Assembly (NCBI GenBank): GCA_016648135.1
Contig: JADDOH010010959.1
Location: 37,360 to 101,359 of the forward strand
DNA: 64,000 bases
From: Agrypnia vestita
Lineage: Eukaryota; Arthropoda; Insecta; Trichoptera; Phryganeidae
Direction: 5' to 3'
The notes below the pieces were generated by a model that saw only the letters and a program-made list of their open reading frames with translations, searched no databases and was not told where the DNA came from. The translations under genes were made by a program, and so were the position numbers. Below, piece after piece: positions 9,661-21,495 of the stretch; position 1 is the stretch's first letter; each line of letters opens with the position of its first letter.

Positions 9661-12590
9661 AAAACGTTTTTGGTTAATGTTTTCTGTAGCGATGCAATAT
9701 CAATCCAATAATATTTGATTCAAGCACACATTATCACACTAAATTACTTACAGATGTCGAAGCAATCTCTTTAATTAAATCGTTCCATTCCGTGAAGTAC
9801 TTGGAAGTAAATCGAGACATAGATTGGAGGATAGAATTCCCGATTGCTCCGCTAGCCTCGCCGATCTCGCAGTGATGCCGCACATTCCCCGCGACACGAT
9901 ATGAATGCGGCGAGGAGGTTGCGTGGAAGGGCAGCCGGCCCTGGAACAATGGCCGGCCTAACTGTTTAATGTCCTGTCTCCTGTCCCCTCGTGCATTATT
10001 CGTGCGAGCTTTGTTTTTATCGCCAACTATCGAGGGCACACTTTACGAAGGATTTTTCATTATTATTTATAACTCGATAAGAACGTGCATTATGGATTCG
10101 GGACAACCACTTTGTACGGGGCTTGGAGTGATATTATTTCGGCGTTGGCTGCATTTATTGTTTTTCAATTGAGTTCACGGTGTTTTGCAATTGCAATTTT
10201 TTCGGTATATAAATGTATCTTCGCATTTCTTTTACTTTTTATTCAAATATAATTTTAGTTATATACTTAATACGAGTACACAGAAGAAATCTATCTATAT
10301 AAAAGAATAAATATAGTTAAATTGCGAATTTAACCGGTGGCGGTGTTAGTTTTTTCTATTTCGTAAAATAGTGTATATCACACTAAATTAAACAGTATAC
10401 ATGGAAGAAGTATATTTTTAAACTCTATTTTATATAGGTAAAGTTAAAGGATAAAGGTAGTTAATCTATTCTCCCGAGTATGTTATGTCGCTATGTAGAC
10501 GAAGAATGATATGAAAGCGCGAGAAAGGTATCTGATCGAGATTAAACAAGAAACGTTAAGTACGCGATGGGATAAGTATAATAGAAGAAAGTAGACTTGC
10601 TTGAATAGTTTTACAATAAGAATTTTCGAGTGTATAGAAGAAATGTGAGTAGTAAATTATATAGAATACTACGAGAAATGTCGAATATAATATATCGTTA
10701 TGAAAATAATATATTCAACCTGTAGCGGCGACCTCGTAATTATATTAAAATGTGCACATTTTTACAATCCAGAAAGCCATTGATAAATAATAAAGATATG
10801 AAACGAATACCGCAAAACTTTTTTATAAATTCAAAACACTCTCGCAGGTTTTTAAACTGTGATATATGTCTCAATTAATTATGTTTCATTGTCTAACTCT
10901 GGATTGTTTGAATCAATCCATTCACTAATTAATAGCTAGGTACCTAAAATATCACTTGGTTATTTCTAGAGAACCATTGAGATTCACGAGAGAAAATATT
11001 AAAAAAAACGCCATGAATGAATTAATGCTCCAAACAATGTACTATCTCTTGGGGATTTTTCGCGGATTAGGAACAATCCGAATAAATGCCAGAACAACTT
11101 TCTGAAATCTGCATTCACTTTTAGTAGAAATAATGCATTCGGGCATTGTTAAAAATGGAATTTGTAATAATCGCAGTTCTTGTATTATTTTTGTCTTGAT
11201 TTCACTTTTAAAAATTTAATTCTCCCTGTAACCAACTTCCGTTCGGATTGTTTTCAACCTTGACTCGGTGCGACTGGTGATTGTCACCCTATTGTCATCT
11301 TACTATGTCACAACTGACTAGACATTGCCTACTCTACAATGTTGTTATTCACTATTATTATTGTTGGTATTACTATTATTTTGTTCTTTTTAACGTATCG
11401 CTCCAATCTACTTTTACCATATATTAATACTTTTAAAATGTCTTAACTATCCTTTTTATGAAATTAAATACGATGTGAGAAAGGCGGGGTGTGTTCAGTA
11501 CATAATACCCCAGAAGACGCAAACCAGAAGATTCTGAGTGACCGTGAAAACTTAAGAACATTCCTATGCACAGTCACTTAGGTGATGTCGAATCCTTAAT
11601 AGAATTACATGCCCAATTTCCCTTTATTTCATTATCACTTCAAACTTTAAATTTTCGATCTTCTCATATGATTTTTTTTGATCTATTGAGTCGAATAACG
11701 AGAAAATTTTACCATATTGTTGTGGCGCCACACCACAAAATCTGCGTTCAGTGTAGTGTAGATAGATTTTTTGCAATTGCAGTAATAAAGAAATATATTA
11801 TTAATTATTATGGCAGTAATTATTAATTGATATGGCAGTAATTTTGTGGTGCAACATGATTATTTTACTTTAAACTAAATTGAACTTTGCAGTGCACGTA
11901 TGTTGAGTTAAATTTAACACTACTATGGTTTCGAGAGGAGCAGTCCCTCTCATCATCATATGTAATTTATCTGTAGTTGTAATTACAAAACCCTGCAATG
12001 GATCCCTAAATTATAGATATATAGGTACACGGCTGATGATAGCACAGTAAGCCAGATTAAGATTTAAACTTTGGATGTTGAGATTCAACTCATTTCATAC
12101 TACTAATATGTTCTATAAATACTTAAAAATAAACAATACCAGTACTCTGGAATTGTTTTTATTGCTGTTACATTTCAATCACAACGCTTAGTCCACATCT
12201 TCTCTGACTTCAGTACCGCGAATAGACAACAGACAAAATTACGGAGATTTCAAATAATATTTGTGTCACTGTAATTTTTGACAGGAAACTACACACAATT
12301 CAATTGCCCCTATCATTATTTTAACGCGATTGAATTTTTTGCTGCCGTACCACTCAAGAGGTCATTCCGACCTTACCTTGAATGCAAACCGCAGTCGGGT
12401 GCATGATGCAATCATTCCGGGTACAGTCATTCTCGCAAATATGCAAATTGTTATTTTTTTCCATTTACGTCGGTCGGAATAATTATCGAGGTAATGTCGT
12501 AATAAACTTTTAATGTTTTATTTAGTTGACCTAACGGCTGTTTTATAAACGTTGCTCTTTGTCTCCATTATCACACTAGACTTTAGACAA
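9661..12590. other. Intergenic, no feature recognised
   Basis: Almost 3 kb in which I see no protein, tRNA or paired repeat. A short duplicated GGCAGTAATTATTAATTG-type tract occurs near 11780-11840. Frames at 9734-10172 and 11566-11826 carry no recognisable motif. Confidence 0.35.
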
Positions 12591-12624
12591 ATACTTTTCT
12601 CTCTCTCTCTCTTTTATTACGGCA

Positions 12625-12675
12625 CATCAGCCCTGATGATGGACCCTGTAGTTGGATCCAAAATGTCGGGCAGAA
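12625..12675 (+). ncRNA. Eroded hammerhead-like motif
   Basis: CTGATGA at 12633-12639 is followed by an imperfect stem II (GGACC with GGATCC) and then AAAA in place of GAAA, TGTC, and a GGGC that partly pairs with GCCC across the box. A (CT)n tract lies just upstream. It resembles the better-preserved copies but has lost the GAAA box. Confidence 0.35.
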
Positions 12676-12679
12676 AGGT

Positions 12680-15405
12680 CGTAGAAATGGCAGTAAAAAT
12701 GTACAATACACGATAAATGCAATTAATCCCGCAGCACTTAACGTGATCAAAAGCACTTTAATTTTACTAAGAACAAATGCACTACTGCTTCACTTACTCT
12801 AGGGTAAAAACATATCCAATATATCACTTTTTTTTAGTAAATTTCACTTGCCATGCACAGTCGCGAAAATAGCTACATTTGTCGGCCGATGCATTTATTG
12901 TTCTGTAGTTTGGTAATGGTTTCATCGTCTGTGGTGTGAAATGTTAAACTTACCGAACTTAGTTTCTAGTAGATTCGACATATCTATTTATTAAGTCAGA
13001 TGACTGGGTACTGGTGCACGTATTCCGCCACCGTACGGGCAATGTTTCGCTAAAAGTTTTAAGCACTCACGTCCGAACATGACAATATTGATTGTTACAA
13101 TATTGTACAAAATAATTGCAGCGTAAGAAGGGTAAGTCGGCCATATTTTTTCGTTCCTCGCGTTCTTCCCTCTCTATTGGGAAGTGTGTTGGGGTAACAT
13201 TGGGGTGTGATTGCACGTATAAATATTAATTCCTCCGACACGAGGTCGTTACAATGAGAAAGTAAACTGATCGGTAAATAGTTGGGGTGGCCGAATAATC
13301 GATATTTCCGTCTGCTGACGTCTTTATTACGTCCTGTGCACCCCACACACTGACACTATATAGTAATTCTCATTTTTAATTTCTCAAGTAGTTCAAAATA
13401 CAGATGTGGATGATAAATTGGGTAGATTGTATCATTATTACACACTGAGGTACACGTTTAGACGGAGTGAAGTATTTTTTTAATCGAATCAAGTATCTTA
13501 CCGTACACCATAACACAAGGAGCACGTCAATCTTCACCTTCCAATTCATGTATTCAATTTCAGTTATTCCTTAAGTAAACGATTTTTACTTAAGGAGTAA
13601 CTAAAAAGTATTTGGTAAAATTCTAAATGTAGATTCAATGTGTAAATGCAGGTGCAATAAAGATTCTCACAATATTGTAAAATCTCTAGGAATTGAAGTT
13701 TTGGAATGGTATCGCGGGGAATATTTCAATACACTCATCTCCAAAAGGAGCTCATCTTCTAATGCAACATTGGCTGTGCAAAAGATGTGATCGAGTGAGC
13801 TCGTATAACGCGTATTGAGGTGATAAAATAATTAATAATTAATGTAAAATTTAAAACATATTTTTATCTATCCTGATTGTGCAGAATAATAATTGTAAGG
13901 TAACCTTATATTTTAGATACCTAATATGTTTATAACAATCTCATGTACGAAATTTAGCATCTTAATTTGTCGATTTAAGGAACAATAAGTAATCACTAAA
14001 TGTAGGTTTAAGATGTTTGTAAAGCTATGTTTATTATACTTGAGTTTAATGATATATTATTCTATTCGAGTTTCGAGAGTGAAATTCGCGTTCAATTGTT
14101 TACACACAGCTACATATCAAATAAAGGATTTTTGTATTTTTAAAGTACCTACTGATAGACAGCCTACCGGCTCCTTTTGCCAGTACCTAATTAATAATTA
14201 TTTAATTATTTATTATATTATGTTTTCCATATTCGAATGTAGTTAGTTTAACACTTCGCCTGTCGATGAGAGGTTCTGTCACTCTCGAAACACGAGTAAA
14301 ATAAACTCAAGTAGGATAAAAATTTGAAAGATCATCATGAATAATATCTACAAAGTCAACGCCGATTTCATCAGTAATAATGTTTGTGTAAATCGATTTG
14401 GACCGTTCGAGTGTAATGTCTCGAAAATGCACTTGCAGCCTTTGCATTATTGTATTATAAATCCTATCTCGGTGTGAGGTAATGTCATTTCCTTCACGAT
14501 CGAGCGATTCCTTCACGACTCGTCGGCTTCCATTGTTTCTAGTTTGCTTACAAATCTGCGGTGACCTTGCAATGGACAGAGATCGAGATCACAAGCAAAA
14601 ATCACTGTATGCACTCTTCACTTACATTTTGATCTTTGACTTTACTACCGTATTACTCATTCAGTTGAACGAGGTAATTACTATAATTTATTTCTGTATT
14701 TAGTATTTACAATGTCTACGTTTGATGGTCGTCTTTCCAAAACTTTTGAAATTTTTTTAAAACATACGTTAATTCAAAGAGACAAGCGCTAACGTTGCTT
14801 GACGACTGCTGGGGCTCTTGTGGCGTGATTGTCCTTGTTGGGGTAATATTATCACCCAACATTAGGCACGTATTTTAATTGAGTGGTGAATCGAACGTTA
14901 TGTTATTAGCGAACAACTTATACATTATTTTTTACCTCGGGGTTAATATACATATAATGCTGTCAATCATAAAATTATTTTATGTATTATTTTTTATTTC
15001 GTTCGGAATATCAGTTTTTGTATTTTATTACTGCTCGTATTTTTAAAGTGGGTCAGATCCGAGCGAGGAAACAGTACGTGTTGATTAGAAATCATCAATT
15101 GAAGCCAATATTCATGCATTAGCATTCGATCTCATTGTTGTTGTTCTGCAATTGCGTGCTGACCATCTGTCGGTTATGCATTTCACCGCAAATACATTGG
15201 ATTATTTAGTATACTTGAACACTATGATTAACCGACATATTTATTTTAACTTTGTAATGATATTTTAAATTAAAATGATGCATCAAGAAGTAACTACCAA
15301 ATCTTAAATGATAATACGCATATCACTGTCGAATATTAATTAAATATTTCTTATACTACTTTATATAAGTTATGTTAAAGCACATATGATTTATAGAATT
15401 ACTAC
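12680..15405. other. Intergenic, no feature recognised
   Basis: Frames of 69-83 codons at 13095-13346, 14013-14246, 14307-14516 and 14482-14703 carry no recognisable domain. No repeat could be paired to other parts of the window. Confidence 0.35.
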
Positions 15406-15413
15406 GATCTTAA

Positions 15414-16441
15414 GGCGATCGTCTTTCAAGGTGAGCAATTTTCACAATTTTTTCTCATATCTTCTCTTGTGCTTTTTATAATTTATTAATCATGTTCCAT
15501 AATTTTAAATACATAAATTTACACAAACTAAATTATTTAATCATTTAATAAATAACTAAACCTACGATATTTTAAAAATGAAGAAAATTGCTCCACTTTG
15601 TGGGCCGTGTGACTGGATGGCCTCGTGAGATGCCTTTTTTTCAATGATATTACATAGAAAAGGGTTGTCCTAATCGTATTAAAATTAGTGCAAAGTCTGT
15701 TTGTTTGTTCACTAATAATTTATGTTTTAAAAAATACTGTTTAAATAAAATGTACGGGTTTTTTCATCCTTTTTTACATAGTTGACAACTTTTTACTTGA
15801 ATAAATTCAATAAATTAAAAGTATAGATATTTTTATTTTAATATTATTACAAAAACGGTAGGTATTAAAAAAAAGGTAGGTAACTTATTCAAAATTTTAT
15901 ATTTCTGCCATTTACTCAAGGCACTACGTATTGTGTCATATATTTTGCGTATTGATTAAATAGTTAAAATCAGGAATATCGACAAAGATTTTGATTTTTT
16001 TATTTTTATTTTAAAATAATAAAATCTATTATTTTGATTATTGAAGCAAAAAAAATGTTGACCATGTAAAAAGGGTTGAAAAAAACACACGTGATATAAA
16101 ATATTTTTTTAAATATAAATTGTAAGTAAAGAAACTGACATATTTTGCAATAATTTTAATAAATTTAAATAATAGATTACTTTGTAATATGACAATTTTC
16201 TTCATTTTTAAAGCATTAATAGCTTTGGTTATTTATTTAATGATTAAATAATTTAGTTTGTCATTTTAATAAGATATATTCGTATTTAAAATGTGTGAAA
16301 CCCGACTAATAAATTTTAATATGATATCTTTCCATACAAAAATGTGATAAAAAACGCAAGAGAAGATACGAGAAAAAATATCTAAAAATAAAAAAACAGA
16401 AACCTAGTAAGATGTTTCAGATTAGAGGCGATTAAGCCACT
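15414..16441. mobile_element. TTAA-flanked foldback MITE, family A, copy 2
   Basis: The left end is TTAA (15410-15413) then GGCGATCGTC. Long internal inverted arms match copies at 296-933 and 33602-34697. The right terminus is altered to GAGGCGATTAA, with TTAA at 16442-16445, so the last bases have mutated or rearranged. Non-coding. Confidence 0.7.
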
Positions 16442-16522
16442 CGTTTTTGTTTGAAACATACTTCAGAGCTGACATTATTTTCTCCTACGAATGTATTTTA
16501 TTTAGGCCTAAGAGAAGTTTAA

Positions 16523-16666
16523 GGGCCGATTGTATCAATCTCGATTACAGTAATCTTTCTTAAAAACCATAGATTTTTACGAAAACGGGTTGTTTGATTG
16601 GTGGAAAACGCAAAAATCGTAGGTTTAACCGAAAGATTACTGTAAACCAATTTGATGCAACCGGCC
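16523..16666. mobile_element. 145-bp palindromic Harbinger-like MITE, divergent copy
   Basis: The ends are GGGCCGATTGTATCAA and its imperfect complement. The interior pairs GATTACAGTAATCTTTC with GAAAGATTACTGTAA. It is preceded by TAA. It is the same length class as the elements at 16963 and 47678, but with a different arm sequence. Confidence 0.6.
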
Positions 16667-16962
16667 GTATATGGATCCGAGAAGAACGGTGAAACGAATC
16701 TTCACGCAAAATAATAATACTCTGCAGTGAATCGGTAATAATTTTCATATTGGCATATTAACACGTTCTGGCCGACGTTCTCAACAGAGGGAGTAAGTAG
16801 TTCAAGACAGTTGCCAGTCTGTTTGGTTAACAGCAGTGCGGTCTCGCTCCGCTTCCCTTCTGGTCCCCGGGCACTTCGTTTTCGTTTCTAAAATTATTCA
16901 ATTTTTCTGCCACAGCGGATACATTTTCAATCGGACTTCAGTTACCGAAATAATGTGACTAA

Positions 16963-17107
16963 GGCCCGGTTGTTTCAAGTTGGATTAAAGTAAGCGTTCT
17001 TTTAAAGCATAGATTTTTACGTTCTCCACCAATCAGACGATCCGTTTTCGTAAAAATCTATGCTTGAATAGACCGCTTACTTTGATCGAACTTGAAACAA
17101 CCGGGCC
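16963..17107. mobile_element. 145-bp palindromic Harbinger-like MITE
   Basis: The termini are GGCCCGGTTGTTTCAAG and its complement, flanked by TAA on both sides (16960-16962 and 17108-17110), consistent with the 3-bp TWA duplication of PIF/Harbinger. The interior forms a long hairpin. A near-identical copy is at 47678-47822. Confidence 0.75.
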
Positions 17108-17110
17108 TAA

Positions 17111-17290
17111 GGCCCGGTTGTTTCAACTTGATCAAAGTCACGGTAGAGTTTAAACTCGAGTTTTTAGTAACTTTTTCCAAAAACGGGTTGTTTCAACTCG
17201 GATTAAACGAAATCCGTCAGAAAATTCTGAGCGGAAATATAAATTTAAACTCTCGGTCAGAGACGCGCATGCGCACTGCGCGACTTAATT
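17111..17290. mobile_element. Adjacent partial copy of the GGCCCGGTTG MITE
   Basis: It starts with the same GGCCCGGTTGTTTCAAC terminus immediately after the TAA that ends the previous element, then diverges. A second internal ACGGGTTGTTTCAACTCGG occurs around 17183-17201. The right end is not clear. Confidence 0.5.
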
Positions 17291-17299
17291 GACATCTGT

Positions 17300-17880
17300 C
17301 AATAAAATCTTTTTTTTAAATTATTTTTCGACATTTTACATACAATGTGTCGAAATGTACAATATTATGTAGGGTGAGACAGACTGATCCTACAGTATAT
17401 CCTTAACAGGAGAAGACCTCGAACGATACTTTTTCGATCAGATTTTGATCATTTTGCATTTATATCGATAAAAGGTGCGTAAGTGATGTATCTGGAACAC
17501 TGTTTCTTGGACTGCGGATAGGGTCAGCTATTACCAGAGCAATGGCTCCTCAGACACATTATAATCAGTCGAAGTGCGCTATAAAAATCAGAAATATATT
17601 TGTCAATATGTCTAAACAAATCATGTTACGATAAACGGTATTAGGTACCAGATTTGATAATTGCTATTTATTTATTTTGGGAAAAGTTAACAGAAAATCT
17701 TAAATTAACATACAGGGGATAAAAAATAGTAAATTATGCCAATTATAAACATTCCACCGTTAGGATAAAGGAAAGAAGTATGGGAGTATATGGGATTATA
17801 AATTATAATTTAACTTCTTTTTTTTCAATTGATTGAGCAACATTGTAGATTGACATTTTAAAAAAATATTGATTATGTGA
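17300..17880. other. LINE 3'-UTR-like remnant
   Basis: The stretch at about 17655-17770 resembles the minus-strand LINE 3' end at 41185-41290: both have TTTATTTTGGG followed by TTAACAG and TTATGCCAATTA. It lies downstream of the minus-strand reverse transcriptase fragment at 18039 and may be its tail. The rest is anonymous. Confidence 0.4.
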
Positions 17881-17884
17881 GTTT

Positions 17885-17937
17885 TTCTTTTCACCAACAT
17901 GTTTCAGAAATTACCATTCCATCATTAGGGTGCTGTA
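17885..17937 (-). ncRNA. Hammerhead-like motif H, one box mutation
   Basis: On the minus strand CACC pairs with GGTG as stem I, the box is CTAATGA (one G-to-A change), stem II is GAAT..ATTTC-like with GAA/TTC pairing, and GAAA is followed by CATG and TT. The layout is preserved, but the conserved G of CTGANGA is lost. Confidence 0.5.
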
Positions 17938-18038
17938 TAACTGTCAAAAAATTGAATGAAATGTCTTTTGTTCCTTGTTTTTCCAAATTATTTGTAAAAT
18001 TATTTTTTTTAAATATTAAAAAAATATTTTTTAAATAA

Positions 18039-19165
18039 ATCAAGATCATCTTGTAGCTTCTGACAGTCCTCGAGTGACTTTATGGGTGAAAAAATTTTCA
18101 TGTCGTCTGCATACAAGATGGTTTGGGAGTTAAGGAAACAATTGCCAACATCATTGATATAAACGTTGAATAGTAAGGGTCCCAACAGGCTACCTTGAGG
18201 AGCTCCAGATGCGACAGCAACGGTGTTGGATTTGAATCCAGCAACACCTACTATTGGACTACGGTTAGAGATATACGAAGATATCTAGCGATAAAGATTA
18301 CCGTGGATATCTGAAGACCCCATGGCAAGAAGTTGTTAACTAACATTCAAGTCATTTTGAAATAATTAGACATTTGCATTTCGCCTTTGAAAAATATGTT
18401 TTATTGCTAATCCGAGATTATTTTTTATTGATTTATGTCTTTAAAATATCAAAAAAGTATTTACAAAGCAAAAAAACTCATTTACGAACAAAAAATAAAA
18501 ATATACTAATTTTCCCTAAAAAATGTAGTTAACAACCATTTTTTCGCCTTTGGAACTCATTTTTAAAGAATAACACCTTTTTAAAATTGGGAAAACACGA
18601 ACATCAAACAACCCTTTAAATGCTATCCGTTTTTACCATCCATTATCCAAAATTACAAAATACCTGGCATGTTAATTAATAATACAAAAATGGCATGTAC
18701 CATTTAAAATTATTGAAAAATAATATATAAGTACATATTATAACAGTCTTCAAATAATATCAAATATGTGACAGTACTGCCAGAGTAAAATTGATATTAA
18801 CCATAAATATTCCAATCAAATTAAAAGGCGTGTTAATTTCAGAATGATTGCATGAACATGTTATGATTGAAGATAACATGTTCATGCAATCATTCTAAGG
18901 TAACTGATTTGATTTTTATGAAAAAGTGTAGTTAACATGTTCATCCCTATGATTTGAACATCTTCTAATTATTTTTAAGTTCTGAACTTATTTCCAATGG
19001 AAACAGCGTACAATATTTAGTTTAGAGGGCTTATTAACTCGTTTTTGACAAAAATGTTAGTTAACAACTTCTTGCCTTGGAGTCTTCATCTATCTTCAAA
19101 AGCTTGTTGAGAAAGGTTGAGTGATTAATTAACTTTATCGAAAGCTTTGCTATTTGCTTTTGCTA
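18039..19165 (-). pseudogene. LINE reverse transcriptase, split by a MITE
   Basis: Minus-strand fragment of a CR1/Jockey-type reverse transcriptase. The part at 19088-19165 encodes KAFDKVN and, after a frameshift, HSTFLNKLLKI. The part at 18039-18312 continues with DIHGNLYR, ISSYISNRSP, SGAPQGSLLGPLLFNVYIND, ILYADDMKIFSP and CQKLQDDLD. These are the motifs around the first catalytic aspartate, the SG.PQGS loop and the YADD active site (18102-18113). It would have copied LINE RNA into DNA at the target. A 775-bp MITE (18313-19087) interrupts it. Removing the MITE and one 4-base duplicate restores the frame exactly (LLKIDIHG). A stop and a frameshift show the LINE was already decayed or has decayed since. 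Confidence 0.8.
18313..19087. mobile_element. GAAGACCCC MITE with 4-bp target duplication, copy 1
   Basis: The terminal inverted repeats start GAAGACYCCAWGGCAAG and continue through AAGTTGTTAACTAAC. They are flanked by ATCT at 18309-18312 and 19088-19091. It is inserted in a LINE reading frame, which independently confirms the boundaries and the duplication length. An internal hairpin lies at 18841-18897. A second copy is at 49784-50496. The superfamily is not recognised; 4-bp duplications occur in Sola1 and Chapaev among others. Confidence 0.85.
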
Positions 19166-19169
19166 TGAT

Positions 19170-19475
19170 TATTCAATTGAATGATTTTCTGAATTTTCAA
19201 ATCATTTATTAGAAAATGATCACGGTTTAGACAATAATGTAGGACTTTCTATTTTACACATGAATAATTTTGGTCTGAAAATGAATAATTTAGAATCATT
19301 AGAAATTAGTAAATCATATAATAGTAAACAAAATATTATTAATAATCAATTAAATTTAAGTACTATCCCAATTATATTTTTTTTTCAATAATTGCGAGTA
19401 ATCAAGAACTTCAGCAATAATATTTAAAAATAATTTAGAAAAACAAGACATTATTCATTTTGATATTTTGACATA
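19170..19475. other. Intergenic, AT-rich
   Basis: No feature recognised. The sequence is strongly AT-rich and leads into hammerhead-like motif D. Confidence 0.35.
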
Positions 19476-19481
19476 TATAGG

Positions 19482-19530
19482 TATAACACCCTGACGATGA
19501 AAAGGTTTTTCCGAAACATGTAGGTGTAAT
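19482..19530 (+). ncRNA. Hammerhead-ribozyme-like motif D, well preserved
   Basis: ACACC (19486-19490) pairs with GGTGT (19523-19527) as stem I. The box is CTGACGA (19491-19497). Stem II pairs GAAAA with TTTTC, closed by C. GAAA is at 19513-19516, followed by the self-complementary CATG and TA. As in other copies, one extra base (T) follows the box before stem II pairing begins. No inverted partner is seen nearby. Confidence 0.65.
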
Positions 19531-20007
19531 TAATCAAATAATATAAGTAGATACATACATACAAATAATACAATCTATTTTTTTATTAAAAAATCGATGT
19601 TGCTGAACCAATTGAAAAAAAAGAAGATATTTGTAGATTCACATTATTTTTGATGTTCCATGCCAGAGACACGATATATATTTTCAGCATCAAAAACGTC
19701 ATAGTTATGTCAGGATTACGATTTTTTAGTGATATTTATATCCTTTTAAATAATATAAGTTGACAGGCCAAAAGTACGCATATAACGCTGATCCATTATT
19801 ACACGCACTCTAGTAGCGGGCTACGATAAGCAAGAGCGGCAGGGCGGCACCGCTTGCCGCTCACACTTCGCCGCTCACACTTCGCCGCTCGCCGCTGTTC
19901 CCGAACATTAAATTTCGCTCACCGCTCAAGCCTCTGTTTTTTTTTTCTGTCATTTTTCTTTTTGCATAGATATTGTACAGTTTGTGTTGAAGCTCTCCTA
20001 CAAAACA

Positions 20008-20196
20008 ATGTCAGATAAGAGAAAGTTAACGGATCTCGAGTGTGAGATTAAAGTGCTAAGTATGACATGTTTGTGGAATGACAGACATAATGATTTTAAA
20101 AATAGTGTGATTACGAATAAACTGTGGGAAGAAGTTTTGTATAGACATCCTTGTATATTAAAAAAATCGAGTTTCGTTAAATTATTAAACAAATAG
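20008..20196 (+). pseudogene. MADF-domain protein of a Harbinger element, N-terminal part
   Basis: The preferred start is the ATG at 20008 (MSDKRKLTDLECEIK). The frame is open further upstream to an ATG at 19984. Residues 12-45 (CEIKVLSMTCLWNDRHNDFK then NKLWEEV) match the MADF pattern: a hydrophobic helix, LW, a charged D.RH.D(F/Y)KN turn, then a W-containing helix. PIF/Harbinger elements encode such a DNA-binding partner besides the transposase. After about residue 52 the frame runs into sequence antisense to the transposase start, so only the first half of the domain protein remains. Confidence 0.65.
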
Positions 20197-20264
20197 TGGT
20201 ACTCTCCGTAAACCCTTCTACTCCTGTTTATCGGGTGAACGTCATATTTCCTCTTGACATTCAA
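20165..20264 (-). pseudogene. PIF/Harbinger transposase, N-terminal scrap
   Basis: The minus-strand frame from 20264 begins MNVKRKYDVHPINRSRRVYG and continues EYHYLFNNLTKLDF. The VHPI.R.R...GE(Y/F)H.L pattern is characteristic of the N-terminus of HARBI1-like transposases. Past about residue 34 it reads into the antisense of the MADF gene and is meaningless. The DDE catalytic domain is absent, so the copy cannot transpose itself. Confidence 0.7.
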
Positions 20265-20393
20265 TGAATGAAATTTCCATAAATGTCTGACGTTTTCACT
20301 TAAAATGAGTATGACGGCACGGCGACTGACAGAAGTTACCGCTCGGCCGCTTTGCAGCGTAGCCGGCGCTTCTCACCGCTTGCCGCTCTGCCG

Positions 20394-20513
20394 CATTGAC
20401 GCTCTGACGCTCTGCCGCTCTGCCGCTCTGCCGCTCTGCCGCTCTGCCGCTCTGCCGCTCTGCCGCTCTGCCGCTCTGCCGCTCGCCGCTCGCCGCTCGC
20501 CGCTCGCCGCGCG
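20394..20513. repeat. GCCGCTCT octamer tandem array
   Basis: About ten tandem copies of GCCGCTCT grade into six-base GCCGCTC/GCCGCTCGCC variants near the right end of the Harbinger element. A shorter set (GCCGCTCACACTTC twice, GCCGCTCGCC) lies at 19855-19895 near the left end. The array sits where transposase would bind, so expansion of a subterminal motif is likely. Confidence 0.85.
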
Positions 20514-20529
20514 TATCGTACCCGGGGCC

Positions 20530-21490
20530 TTAGACAATGCAGAAACAGAATTAAACACGATTTTCAATCGAACTATCATGGACAACAATTCATAGATTTT
20601 AAAATAAATTGCTCAAAAGCTCGCGCATTGCCCCTTGTCAAATGTGGTCGACGGTAAAAATATTAATACAACTTGTTCCACCAAATGACGGATGTCCGAT
20701 GACGGTCCGTACACATATTTTAAAATGTCATTTCGTTTCATTACATATGTATCGTTGTTTTGCTAGGTGTGAAAAAGTTGCTGATAGAATTATGCGCCGT
20801 TGGATTGTATCTTTTGTTTAAAAAATGCAATTACACGCGAATTTGTCTGTCTGACAGCTGAATTACTGCGGCGCATGACTGCGTAGTGTAGTGTAGTGCA
20901 GCGTGCTGGGATGAAGGCGGAAAATGTCACATGGGTCATACATTTTCAGATGCATTAAACATTTGGTTATTTCTTTGCCTTTTAATCGCAAAGTTTTTCT
21001 GTTTGGATATCTTCTCATACATTATTTATATTGCTTGTAAATACGTTTAATATCAATATTAATTTCTCCCTACACGATACTCCGCTAGATTGACGGCGAT
21101 CAAAGTATTCTGTTCTTACATCGTATTTCAAAGTATTTCAAAATTTCTTTGTTTTTAGGAGAATTGACATAAAATTTTATATTGATATGGTGCCATTTTC
21201 ACAAACAAATTACCTCAAAGACATTTGTCTTCACTAATGACGCATTTCAAGAATCATAAAACTTTGTAAAAATCATTTAAATTATCGTAATAATCCTTTA
21301 TGAGGAGTACAATAAAATAGAAAACTTTTTCTCACAAACTCTTTCATTTATATTTTTATATTATTAGTCTATTATCTTTGTAACCTTTTTTATTTAAAAA
21401 AATAATTGCTCTACTATAGAATATCCAAAAACACCGTACAAGGATCCACCTTAATGATGAAATATTTAGTTTAATAAAAAAATTAATAAA
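20530..21490. other. Intergenic, no feature recognised
   Basis: Contains a short GTAGTGTAGTGTAGTG run at about 20883-20898. A 70-codon frame at 20609-20821 carries nothing recognisable. Confidence 0.35.
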
Positions 21491-21495
21491 TTATT

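Larger units (their letters stand above)
19813..20529. mobile_element. PIF/Harbinger element with internal deletion
   Basis: The right end (GCGTATCGTACCCGGGGCC before TTA) and the left end (CTA before GTAGCGGGCTACGATA) are inverted repeats, with a TWA-like 3-bp target (CTA/TTA). Both subterminal zones are rich in GCCGCTC words. The interior keeps the start of a MADF-domain gene on the plus strand and the start of a transposase gene on the minus strand. The two converge on a junction near 20165, where the missing middle of an autonomous element was deleted. Confidence 0.75.

Noticed and set aside
20305..20595. Low-complexity frame rich in LCRSAALP repeats
   Set aside because: Direct translation of the GCCGCTCT array at the Harbinger end; not a gene.
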